This document shows positions 33,011-40,324 of a stretch of 64,000 nt of DNA, in pieces (the stretch's first letter is position 1; each line of letters begins with the position of its first letter). Source of the stretch: Jatrophihabitans sp. (GTDB taxonomy: Bacteria > Actinomycetota > Actinomycetes > Mycobacteriales > Jatrophihabitantaceae); NCBI GenBank assembly GCA_025963285.1, contig JAOPUX010000071.1, positions 1-64,000 of the forward strand. Direction: 5' to 3'. The notes under the pieces were generated by a model. That model searched no databases. It was not told the origin of the DNA and saw only the letters and a program-made list of their open reading frames with translations. Made by a program: the position numbers and the translations under genes.

Positions 33011-34294
33011 TCAGGCTCCGGACCGCTTGCCCGCCGGGAACTTCAGGTGGACGTTCTCCATGCCCCATGCGAAGCCGAGGTGTCCAGTGGGCTGAAAGGA
33101 CTCGTCGAGCGTGAACTGCGGCATCCGCGCCCGAAGTTCCTCGAACGCGATCTTGATCTCCAGCCGTGCGAGGTGGATGCCGATGCATCGGTGCGGGCCG
33201 AGGCCGAAGGCCAGGTGCGGTTTCACCGGACGGTGGAAGTCGACCTCGTCCGGGTTCGGGAAGTACTTCGGATCGCGATTCGCCGCGCCGATCGGGCAGT
33301 GCACCCGCTCACCGCGCGGCAGCCGGACATCGCCGACCACCACGTAGTCGTCGACGACGTTGCGGTTGGGCGGCGCGGGTGCCGTCCAGCGCAGGAACTC
33401 CTCCACGGCAAGGTCGAGCGTCTCGGGCTCGGCGAAGATCTCGTCCCACTGGTCCGGTCGCGTGCCGAGGTAGGCGAAGATCTGCGTGAGCACGCTCTGC
33501 ACCGTGTCGAGCCCGGCCAGCATGAGCAGCAGGAAGGTGTCGAAGAGTTCGTCGTCATCAAGCTTGCGCCCGTTGATCTCGATGTTCATCAGCATCGTCG
33601 TGAAGTCTTCGGCGGGCGCTTGACGACGCTGCTCGATCATTGTCATCAGGTAGTTGCGGCACTCGGTGACGGCGGCCTGCTGAGCCTTGATCGTCTCTTC
33701 CTGGCTGCCGTTCGTGACGCCATGCTGCAGCGTGGTGACCCAGCCGTTCATCATGTGCGCGTCGGCGAGCGGCCAGCCCATGAGCACGATGACGGTGGTG
33801 GCCGAGAACGGGAAGGCGAAGCCTTCGACGAAGTCGACCCGGCCGTCCTCGATCCATAGGTCGATCAGATCGTTGGCCAGCTTGCGGATCTGCGGTTCGA
33901 GGGCGTTCATGTTCTTCGGTGAGAACACCGGGTCGAGCAACTTGCGATACTGACGGTGTTCGGTGCCGTCGAGGTCAATCGGGATCAGCTTTTTCTTCGC
34001 CGCGGACGTGCCGTCCTTGGGCTCGCCCAGCGGGTTGTTCGGATAGCTCACGAAGCCCTTGTTGTTACGGCGCAGGACGCTGACGACCTCGTCGTAGCCG
34101 GTGGCGATCCAGAAGCCCTCACCGAGGGTCGAGTAGGTCATCGTGTTCATGTCCCGGAACTCGGCCAGGCGCGCGAGGTTCTGCTGCAGGTCAGCGGCGG
34201 CAAACGGGTCGTAGTCGACGTGCCGCTCGCGCTTGAGCGCAGCCAGGTCGATCGACAGGTCGATGCTCGGGTCCGTCTCGTCGGTGGTCGTCAT
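33011..34294 (-). CDS. Cytochrome P450, translationally coupled to its ferredoxin
   Basis: ATG 34294 is supported by GGAG eight bases upstream and an ATGA overlap with the ferredoxin stop. A longer in-frame start at 34339 would lie inside the ferredoxin gene. The 427-residue P450 has AGLDTVQSV in helix I (acid and Thr present), ExxR as FLRW preceded by EE (VEEFLRWTAP), and the heme loop FGLGPHRCIG. It resembles the P450 at 27.6 kb but with a standard proton-delivery motif. Gene coupling with the ferredoxin makes electron transfer between the two products very likely. The substrate is probably alicyclic or terpenoid from context. Confidence 0.9.
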   Translation of the reverse strand: MTTTDETDPSIDLSIDLAALKRERHVDYDPFAAADLQQNLARLAEFRDMNTMTYSTLGEGFWIATGYDEVVSVLRRNNKGFVSYPNNPLGEPKDGTSAAKKKLIPIDLDGTEHRQYRKLLDPVFSPKNMNALEPQIRKLANDLIDLWIEDGRVDFVEGFAFPFSATTVIVLMGWPLADAHMMNGWVTTLQHGVTNGSQEETIKAQQAAVTECRNYLMTMIEQRRQAPAEDFTTMLMNIEINGRKLDDDELFDTFLLLMLAGLDTVQSVLTQIFAYLGTRPDQWDEIFAEPETLDLAVEEFLRWTAPAPPNRNVVDDYVVVGDVRLPRGERVHCPIGAANRDPKYFPNPDEVDFHRPVKPHLAFGLGPHRCIGIHLARLEIKIAFEELRARMPQFTLDESFQPTGHLGFAWGMENVHLKFPAGKRSGA

Positions 34295-34515
34295 GATGTG
34301 ACTCCTACGGCGTGGATGCTGATGGCTTCTTCTGGGCACTGGCCGGCGATGAAGTGCATGCCCTCACGCTCGGCGGCTGGCTTCGCGGCTCCCGTTACCG
34401 TGCTATAGCCGGAGTCGTCGGCTTCGAACGACTCCGGGGCGAGCGCGTAGCAGCGGCCGTGACCTGCACACAGTTCGGAGTCGATGACATAGGTCAGGGC
34501 TTGTTCGTCACTCAT
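34291..34515 (-). CDS. Small ferredoxin of CxxHxxC type for P450
   Basis: The 74-residue protein starts at ATG 34515 behind GGAGGAA. The ligands are CAGHGRC (Cys-x2-His-x2-Cys, where classical clusters have a fourth Cys) and CPEEAI near the end, with the acidic SFEADDSGY between. This is the pattern of single-cluster [3Fe-4S]-type ferredoxins linked to actinomycete P450s. The His in the second-ligand position is known to vary and tunes potential. It would accept electrons from the reductase at 25.7 kb. Confidence 0.9.
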   Translation of the reverse strand: MSDEQALTYVIDSELCAGHGRCYALAPESFEADDSGYSTVTGAAKPAAEREGMHFIAGQCPEEAISIHAVGVTS

Positions 34516-34619
34516 GCTGAGGTTCCTCCGCTGCTCCGGGATTACTCCGCGGAGCCTAATCATGGCTTGGAAGCGCGCGCAACCATTACTTGAACTCAAT
34601 AACGTCAGGACCGGTGTGG

Positions 34620-36230
34620 TCAGGCCGTGGCGATGCGTTCAGCGGCGATCCAGGCCAGGGCCATCGTCGGCGCGGCGCTGTTGCCCGAGATCATCTGGGG
34701 CATCACGGACGCGTCGACGACTCGCAGGCCGTCGACGCCACGGACCCGCAGATCGGCGTCGACGACGTCGTCGTCGGACGGTCCCATCGCACACGTTCCG
34801 ATCGTGTGATAACCGCTACGGCCGCTCGTGAGTGCGTATCGGACCAGGTCGGACGAACCGTCGACGGCAGGCCCCGGCTCCTCCTCGGCGACCACCATGT
34901 CGGCGAAGGGATCGGTGCTCGCGAACTCGCGCAGGCGCGGTAGCACGCGGCGGACGACGTCTTGATCCTCCTGGCTGCTCAGGAAGTTCGGGTCGATCAG
35001 GGCCGGTTCGTCGGGCGACGGTCCAGAGACGTGTACGGTCCCTCGGCTGCTGGGCCGGACGTTGTAGGCGATCAGCATGGCCCCGGGGTGGTCCGCCACG
35101 GAGATCTTGTTCCCGGCCGAGGTCATGCTTCCGGTCCCGGTGGACTGCGGCCCCATCACCATCATGCAGTCCGGCCGCGCCACCGTCGGGTCGGATCTGA
35201 AGAAGCCGGTGAGGTCGTAGCCGCCGATCGAGATCGGCCCGCTACGGGTGACTAGATACTTGGCGCCGGTAACGCCCTGCATGAGGCGCGAGTGCATCAG
35301 ATGGTTGTAGCCCAGCCGGTCCCGCAGCCGCACCTGCAGCCCGATGCCGCGGTGCTCACGCAGGTTGCTCCCCACGTTGGGACTCTCGACCCGCAGCTGG
35401 ATGCCGACGCTGGCGAGCACGGCGGGATCACCGATTCCCGAGCGCTCCAGCAGCATCGGCGATTCGAAGGTCGACGTGGCCAACAGTGTCTCGCGCCGCG
35501 CCGTGAACTCGACCTGGACGCCCTTAACCTTGGCCCGAACGCCGGTGACGCGCCGCGCGCCGTCGAAGAGCAACTGGCCCACCTGTGCGTGCCGCAGGAC
35601 GGTGAGGTTCTTGCGGGCCATCGCCGGGCGCAGGAACGCATCGGCCGCGCTCACCCGCATGCCGTGACGGATCGTCGAGGTGACGTAGGCGATCCGCTCG
35701 GCGTCGGAGGAATTCAGGTCCTCGGTCCGCGCGATCCCGTGCTTCTCCGTCGAGGCGATGAACGCCTCGCAGACCTGTTCGGTCTGCTGCGCGATCTCGA
35801 TCCGGAGCGGTCCGCCGGCGCCACGGATGTCGCTGGCGCCAAGCTGATGGTCCTCGATGCTGCGATAGGCGGCGAGGAAGGTAGCCCAGTCCCAGCCAGG
35901 GTTGCCGGCCGCGGCCAGGGCGTCGTAGTCGGGCTGCCAGCCGCGGTTGTAGATCATGCCGTTGATAGAGGTGGACCCACCGAGGGTGCGGCCGCGCGCC
36001 CAGTGCTCGACGACCCCTGTCGGACCGAAGGGCCGGGTGTCGTAGGCCTTGGTGAACCTGTCGTTGTGGATCAGGAAGGCGAAGGCCTTGGGTACCTTGA
36101 CCCAGGGGTGGCGGTCGGAGCCGCCCGCCTCTAGGAGCAGCACCGAGACCTTCGGATCGGCGGAGAGTCGATTCGCCAGCACACAGCCCGCAGCTCCCGC
36201 GCCGGCGATGATGTAGTCGAACTCGGTCAC
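34620..36230 (-). CDS. GMC-family FAD alcohol oxidoreductase
   Basis: The 536-residue flavoprotein starts at GTG 36230 behind GGGGAG. It has YIIAGAGAAGCVLANRLS and an Ala/Glu loop (LLLEAGGSD), GMC signature 1 (RGRTLGGSTSINGMIYNRG, read in two parts), signature 2 (ATSTFESPMLLERSGIG), the catalytic His in GYHTIGTCAMG, and the final Asn/Pro region ISGNSAAPTMALAWIAAE. In this position the second catalytic residue, usually His or Asn, is Asn in SGNSAAP. Members oxidise alcohols such as choline, alkanols or terpene alcohols; in actinomycetes some depend on mycofactocin. It fits alcohol oxidation after P450 hydroxylation. Confidence 0.9.
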   Translation of the reverse strand: MTEFDYIIAGAGAAGCVLANRLSADPKVSVLLLEAGGSDRHPWVKVPKAFAFLIHNDRFTKAYDTRPFGPTGVVEHWARGRTLGGSTSINGMIYNRGWQPDYDALAAAGNPGWDWATFLAAYRSIEDHQLGASDIRGAGGPLRIEIAQQTEQVCEAFIASTEKHGIARTEDLNSSDAERIAYVTSTIRHGMRVSAADAFLRPAMARKNLTVLRHAQVGQLLFDGARRVTGVRAKVKGVQVEFTARRETLLATSTFESPMLLERSGIGDPAVLASVGIQLRVESPNVGSNLREHRGIGLQVRLRDRLGYNHLMHSRLMQGVTGAKYLVTRSGPISIGGYDLTGFFRSDPTVARPDCMMVMGPQSTGTGSMTSAGNKISVADHPGAMLIAYNVRPSSRGTVHVSGPSPDEPALIDPNFLSSQEDQDVVRRVLPRLREFASTDPFADMVVAEEEPGPAVDGSSDLVRYALTSGRSGYHTIGTCAMGPSDDDVVDADLRVRGVDGLRVVDASVMPQMISGNSAAPTMALAWIAAERIATA

Positions 36231-36455
36231 GGAGACTCCCCACGGGATGGGCCGGCCTACCGAGGCAGTTGCCTACTGAGTCCAGCCACGTCGTTTATAT
36301 GAAGACAATACTGTAACGACCTTGGCGTAGACGGCATTGAGCCCGGCCACTATGCCCGTCTTCGTGGACCTAGCATGCTGCAAGGCCTACGATGATGAGC
36401 TAGCGCCTTATTGTGTTTCGGCACAGCCCGCAAGGCGTTGCAGAGAGGCGATCCG
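36231..36455. promoter_or_regulatory. Divergent promoter gap between GMC oxidoreductase and amidohydrolase
   Basis: This 225-bp region has an AT-rich core near 36290-36320 (TTATATGAAGACAATACTGTAACG). A downstream in-frame start at 36411 for the amidohydrolase is not favoured, because GAGAGG lies before ATG 36456. No reliable -10/-35 pairs are assigned. Confidence 0.35.
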
Positions 36456-38198
36456 ATGGCAGACTTCGACCTGGTCATTCGCGGCGGAACCGTCGTCGAC
36501 GGCACCGGCTCCGCGCCACGAACGGCCGACGTGGCCGTGCTCGAGGGCATCGTCGTCGAGGTCGGCGAGATTGGCGGTCGCGGGCAGCGCGAGATCGATG
36601 CCACCGGACTCGTAGTCGGACCCGGGTTCGTTGACATCCACACGCACTACGACGGTCAGGCGGTCTGGGACGACCGGCTGCAGCCCTCGTCGTGGCACGG
36701 CGTCACCACGGTGGTCGCGGGAAATTGCGGCGTCGGGTTCGCGCCAGTGAGGCCAGCTGATCGGGACAGGCTCATCGAGCTGATGGAGGGTGTCGAGGAC
36801 ATCCCTGGCACTGCCCTGCACGAAGGTCTCAGCTGGTCGTGGGAGACCTTCGGTGATTACCTCGATGTCCTCGAGGCCCGCCCCCGCGACGTTGACCTCG
36901 CGACCCAGGTACCGCACGCCGCACTCCGCTTCTGGGCGATGGGTGAGCGGGCCGCAGCGTTCGAGCCGGCGTCCAAGGACGAGATCGTCGAGATGGCCCG
37001 CCTGGCCAAGCAGGCCATCCAGGACGGCGCCCTCGGCTTCACGACCTCGCGCACGATCAACCACAAGAGCCGCTCGGGGGAGTTGACACCGGTGTACGGC
37101 TCGGAGGCCGACGAGCTCACGGCTATCGCTGCCGCGGTAGGCAGCACAGGCAAGGCCGTGCTCCAGCTCATCACCGACTACCCGGAGGTCGGCGAGGACT
37201 TCGAACTCATGCGCGCCATGGTGCGGGCATCCGGCGGCGCCCGCCTCTCGGTCTCCCTGCTGCAGAAGCGTGAGGATCCGCAGCTCTACCGCGAGATCCT
37301 CGAGCACATCTCCCGCGCCAACGAAGATGGATTCCCGATCCGCGCGCAGGTAGGCAGTCGTGGGCTCGGCATCTTGCTGGGCCTGCAGTGCACCCTGCAC
37401 CCGTTCTTCATGAACCCGGTGTGGCGCAGCATCTCGCACCTGCCGGTGGCCGAGCAGGCCGAACGGATGGCCGACCCTGCTCTCCGTGCGGCGATACTGG
37501 CCGCTCAGACGGCGGAGACTCCGGAGAACATGCCGGGCGGTGCGCGCATCGGCCGCTACGAGGCGATGTACGAGTTGGGCGAGTTCCCCGACTACGAGCC
37601 GGACGGGCACGACTCCATTGCGTCGCGCGCCGAGCGTGCGGGCCGGACTCCGGAGGAGCTGGTCTACGACATCCTCGTGGCCGACGAGGGCCGCGGGATG
37701 CTGCAGCAGCCATTCTCGAACTACTTCGACGGCAACCTCGACGCCGTGCGCGAGATGCTGACGCACCCCTACACGTTGCCCGGCCTCGGTGACGGCGGAG
37801 CGCACGTGGGTTCGATCTGTGACAGTAGCTTCACGAGCACGCTGCTCCAGCATTGGGTGCGCGATCGACCCTACGGGAAGCTGCCCGTCGAATGGGTGTT
37901 CCAGCGCCAGGCCCGTGACACCGCATGGATGGTTGGCCTGCATGATCGCGGCGTGCTCGCCCCCGGCTACCGTGCCGACGTCATCGTCGTCGACATCGCG
38001 GGGCTGCGGATGCACCGTCCCGAGGTCCACTACGACCTGCCCGGCGGCGGCCGTCGCCTACAACAGCGCGTCGACGGCTACCGCCACACCTTCGTCAACG
38101 GGGTCGAGACCTACCGGGACGGCGTGCCGACCGGCGCACTGCCGGGGCGCCTGGTCCGCGGCGCCCGGGATGCCGCGCTGCTCAGCGCCGGCGTGTGA
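36456..38198 (+). CDS. N-acyl-D-amino-acid deacylase-like amidohydrolase
   Basis: The 580-residue protein starts at ATG 36456 with GAGAGG eight bases before. Amidohydrolase features are [18 protein letters not shown], the metal motif [10 protein letters not shown] (HxH), [28 protein letters not shown] with a late His/Asp, and a closing Asp-rich [13 protein letters not shown]-aminoacylases and related dihydro-ring amidohydrolases share this. In similar actinomycete catabolic clusters this family recurs without a proven substrate. It may hydrolyse an amide, lactam or cyclic bond. It converges on the SDR at 38.2 kb, overlapping its end by 17 bp. Confidence 0.85.
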   Translation: MADFDLVIRGGTVVDGTGSAPRTADVAVLEGIVVEVGEIGGRGQREIDATGLVVGPGFVDIHTHYDGQAVWDDRLQPSSWHGVTTVVAGNCGVGFAPVRPADRDRLIELMEGVEDIPGTALHEGLSWSWETFGDYLDVLEARPRDVDLATQVPHAALRFWAMGERAAAFEPASKDEIVEMARLAKQAIQDGALGFTTSRTINHKSRSGELTPVYGSEADELTAIAAAVGSTGKAVLQLITDYPEVGEDFELMRAMVRASGGARLSVSLLQKREDPQLYREILEHISRANEDGFPIRAQVGSRGLGILLGLQCTLHPFFMNPVWRSISHLPVAEQAERMADPALRAAILAAQTAETPENMPGGARIGRYEAMYELGEFPDYEPDGHDSIASRAERAGRTPEELVYDILVADEGRGMLQQPFSNYFDGNLDAVREMLTHPYTLPGLGDGGAHVGSICDSSFTSTLLQHWVRDRPYGKLPVEWVFQRQARDTAWMVGLHDRGVLAPGYRADVIVVDIAGLRMHRPEVHYDLPGGGRRLQQRVDGYRHTFVNGVETYRDGVPTGALPGRLVRGARDAALLSAGV

Positions 38199-39027
38199 GG
38201 ATCTGCCCGGCGTCGACCGGGAGCGTGACACCGGTGATGTAGCGGGCCTCCTCGGAGGCGAGGAAGACGAGGGCGTTGCTCACGTCCACCGGGTCGATCC
38301 ACGGCACCGGAAGCACGTTGAGGTGCATGGAGGCCGCGGCGAAGTCGTCGCGGCCAGGGTTCTCCAGGTGCGGCAGGAAGAGGCGGTACATCGCCTCGTT
38401 CTGGATCATGTCGGTGTCGACCTGGGTGGGGTGGACGCTGTTCACGCGGATCGAGTGCTTGCCAAGTTCGAGGGCCAGCGTGCGCATGATCCCCACGACG
38501 GCGTGCTTGGAGGCGGCATAGCTCGCAACGTTGCGGGCACCACGAAGCCCCACCGAGGAGCTGGTGAGGATGACCGACCCACCCCGCCCGCCCGCCACGA
38601 TGTGCGGGGTCGTCGCCTTGACCGTGTGCCACACCCCGCTGAGGTTGATGTCGATGACGTCCTGCCACGCCCGCTCGGTGACATCGGAGACCTCGGCTGG
38701 CGCTGGCACCACGCCGGCGTTGGCCGAGACGATGTCGAGCCGCCCGAACTCGGCCACGCCCTCGTCGACGGCGCTGGTCAGGGCGACCGGATCGCGCACG
38801 TCGGCCTTGGTAGCGATGATCCGCCGATCCAAGGCCTCGACCAGGCGGACGGTCTCGGCCAGGTCGCTCTCCCGAGCCTGCGGGTAGGTGACGTCAGGGA
38901 CATCGGTGAGCGAGTCGACGGCAATGATGTCGGCCCCCTCCTCGGCGAGCCGCACGGCATGACTGCGACCCTGTCCGCGTGCGGCGCCGGTGATGAACGC
39001 GACCTTGCCCTCGACTCGTCCGGCCAT
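38182..39027 (-). CDS. Mycofactocin-coupled SDR oxidoreductase
   Basis: The 281-residue protein starts at ATG 39027 (AAGGAG about 11 bases upstream). It begins MAGRVEGKVAFITGAARGQG, with RSHAVRLAEEGADIIAVD and the insertion YPQARESDLAETVRLVEAL, which is the mark of the mycofactocin-associated SDR subgroup (TIGR03971). The active site is Ser in LTSSSVGL and YAASK. It should oxidise a secondary alcohol with a tightly held NAD(H) recycled by mycofactocin. It is followed, on the same strand, by nothing before the amidohydrolase end. The next SDR lies 41 bp upstream. Confidence 0.9.
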   Translation of the reverse strand: MAGRVEGKVAFITGAARGQGRSHAVRLAEEGADIIAVDSLTDVPDVTYPQARESDLAETVRLVEALDRRIIATKADVRDPVALTSAVDEGVAEFGRLDIVSANAGVVPAPAEVSDVTERAWQDVIDINLSGVWHTVKATTPHIVAGGRGGSVILTSSSVGLRGARNVASYAASKHAVVGIMRTLALELGKHSIRVNSVHPTQVDTDMIQNEAMYRLFLPHLENPGRDDFAAASMHLNVLPVPWIDPVDVSNALVFLASEEARYITGVTLPVDAGQILTRRR

Positions 39028-39068
39028 GACTCGGATTTGCTCCTTCAGCGGGTGTCTCGTGGGTCCGG

Positions 39069-39923
39069 TCAGCGGGCCGGGTCGTGGTTGTACCCGGCGA
39101 GCAGCAGGTGCCCGGCCTCGACCGGGATCACGATCCCGGTGATCGCCGTGGCGAGATCGCTATTCAGGAAGAGCGTGGCGTCGGCGACGGTGGACGGGGC
39201 GAGGAACGTCGTACCGCGCAGGGCGCCGTAGTGGTACCCGTAGTGGATGGCCTCGTCCTGGGTGCCACCGGGATGGCCGGCGACCATGTCCCACGCCGCC
39301 TGGTGCTGATTCATCGGGGTCTCGATGGCGCCAGGCGCGACGCTGTTGCAGCGCACCCCATAGGGCGCGAGCTCGCGGGCGATGTTCTTCATCAACCCGA
39401 TGACGCCGTGCTTCGCGGCTACATAGTGGGCGTAGTCGCGACCTGGTTCGATACCGTTCACCGAGGAGATGATGACGATCGAACCGCTGCCGCGCTCGAT
39501 CATGTGGGGGGCCACGGCCTTCGCCGACTTCCAGACACCGGTCAGGTTCGTGCCCACGACGTCGTCCCACTGCTCTTCGGTCATGGTCCAGAAGTCCGCC
39601 TGCGACATCACACCGGCGTTCGCGATGAGGATGTCGATCCTGCCGAAGCGTGCGATTGCCGAGGCCACTGCGCTGTCGAGCTGGGCCTGGTCGCGCACGT
39701 CGGCCTGGATGGCGATCGCCCCACGGTCGAACTCCTCGACCAGCCGCACCGTCTCTGCCAGGTCCGCCGGTGTCGCCATCGGGTAGTGAATCGTCGCTGT
39801 CTGAGATCCGACGTCCAGCAGCACGACATCGGCGCCCTCGCGAGCACAGGTGACCGCCTGGGCCCGGCCCTGCCCTCGTGCGGCGCCCGTGATGAGTGCG
39901 ACCTTGCCCTCGAGCAGTCCCAT
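39069..39923 (-). CDS. Mycofactocin-coupled SDR oxidoreductase
   Basis: I use ATG 39923, which gives the family N-terminus MGLLEGKVALITGAARGQG. An in-frame start at 39950 is possible. The 284-residue protein has the subgroup insertion YPMATPADLAETVRLVEEF, Asn-Ala-Gly in IANAGVMS, Ser in VIISSVNG and YVAAK. The C-terminal segment (GVRCNSVAPGAIETPMNQ; PVEAGHLLLAGYNHDPAR) differs from the other copies, so the substrate may differ. It forms a pair with the downstream SDR and faces the intergenic region before the Liv operon. Confidence 0.85.
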   Translation of the reverse strand: MGLLEGKVALITGAARGQGRAQAVTCAREGADVVLLDVGSQTATIHYPMATPADLAETVRLVEEFDRGAIAIQADVRDQAQLDSAVASAIARFGRIDILIANAGVMSQADFWTMTEEQWDDVVGTNLTGVWKSAKAVAPHMIERGSGSIVIISSVNGIEPGRDYAHYVAAKHGVIGLMKNIARELAPYGVRCNSVAPGAIETPMNQHQAAWDMVAGHPGGTQDEAIHYGYHYGALRGTTFLAPSTVADATLFLNSDLATAITGIVIPVEAGHLLLAGYNHDPAR

Positions 39924-40255
39924 GGGCTGGTGGCGCCTACCCTTCCGCATTCGCCCTAACCGGATATCTTATTTAGGCTGTTCCATCATAGCCGCGCGGC
40001 GTCACTGGTGGAAAATCGTAGCTTCGGCCGTCTGTTCAAAGAGTCGTTAGGGCGCTCGGGGCCCCGTAAAACGGGGAATTGCATACGCGGCACCACGCCG
40101 CGCCTGCTTGATCGATGGTTCGCTGATGGGAAACGATGGTAACTAGTGGACTTCACCATCATTGACGCTTACCGTAGGAGTACTGTGCATCGCACCACGT
40201 CCCTCGCGTCCTGCGGCGACAGGGTCGCTCTCATGCGTCGTTGGAAGGTCTGACC
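39924..40255. promoter_or_regulatory. Intergenic region before the Liv operon, with GATGGT repeats and a hairpin
   Basis: No gene is supported in this roughly 330-bp stretch. GATGGT occurs at 40114-40119 and 40135-40140 (21 bp apart) and its inverse ACCATC at 40155-40160. This looks like an operator array before the transporter genes. CCCCGT-AAA-ACGGGG at 40062-40076 is a short hairpin without a U-run. The minus-strand SDR promoter should lie near 39960-39990 (ATATCTTATTTAGG). Confidence 0.4.
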
Positions 40256-40324
40256 GTGTTCGACTATCTGCCCCGCCCCGCCGAGCCCACCGACTACGTG
40301 ACGGAACGTGATGCAGCGTGCTGA
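40256..40324 (+). CDS. Possible 22-codon leader ORF overlapping the fused Liv gene
   Basis: GTG 40256 follows GGAAGG at a spacing of eight and encodes MFDYLPRPAEPTDYVTERDAAC, then TGA at 40322-40324. The stop overlaps the GTG start (40318) of the large transporter gene, which has only a weak ribosome-binding sequence of its own. Translational coupling through this leader is plausible. The peptide matches no family I recognise, and it could be a decayed gene start. Confidence 0.35.
   Translation: MFDYLPRPAEPTDYVTERDAAC

Noticed and set aside
36408..38030. 540-codon minus-strand ORF inside the amidohydrolase gene
   Set aside because: No motif; the plus strand has the metal-binding HTH motif (His-Thr-His) and family end signatures.
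40062..40076. CCCCGT-AAA-ACGGGG hairpin as a terminator
   Set aside because: The stem is only 6 bp, there is no U-run, and it lies upstream of both divergent genes rather than after a stop.
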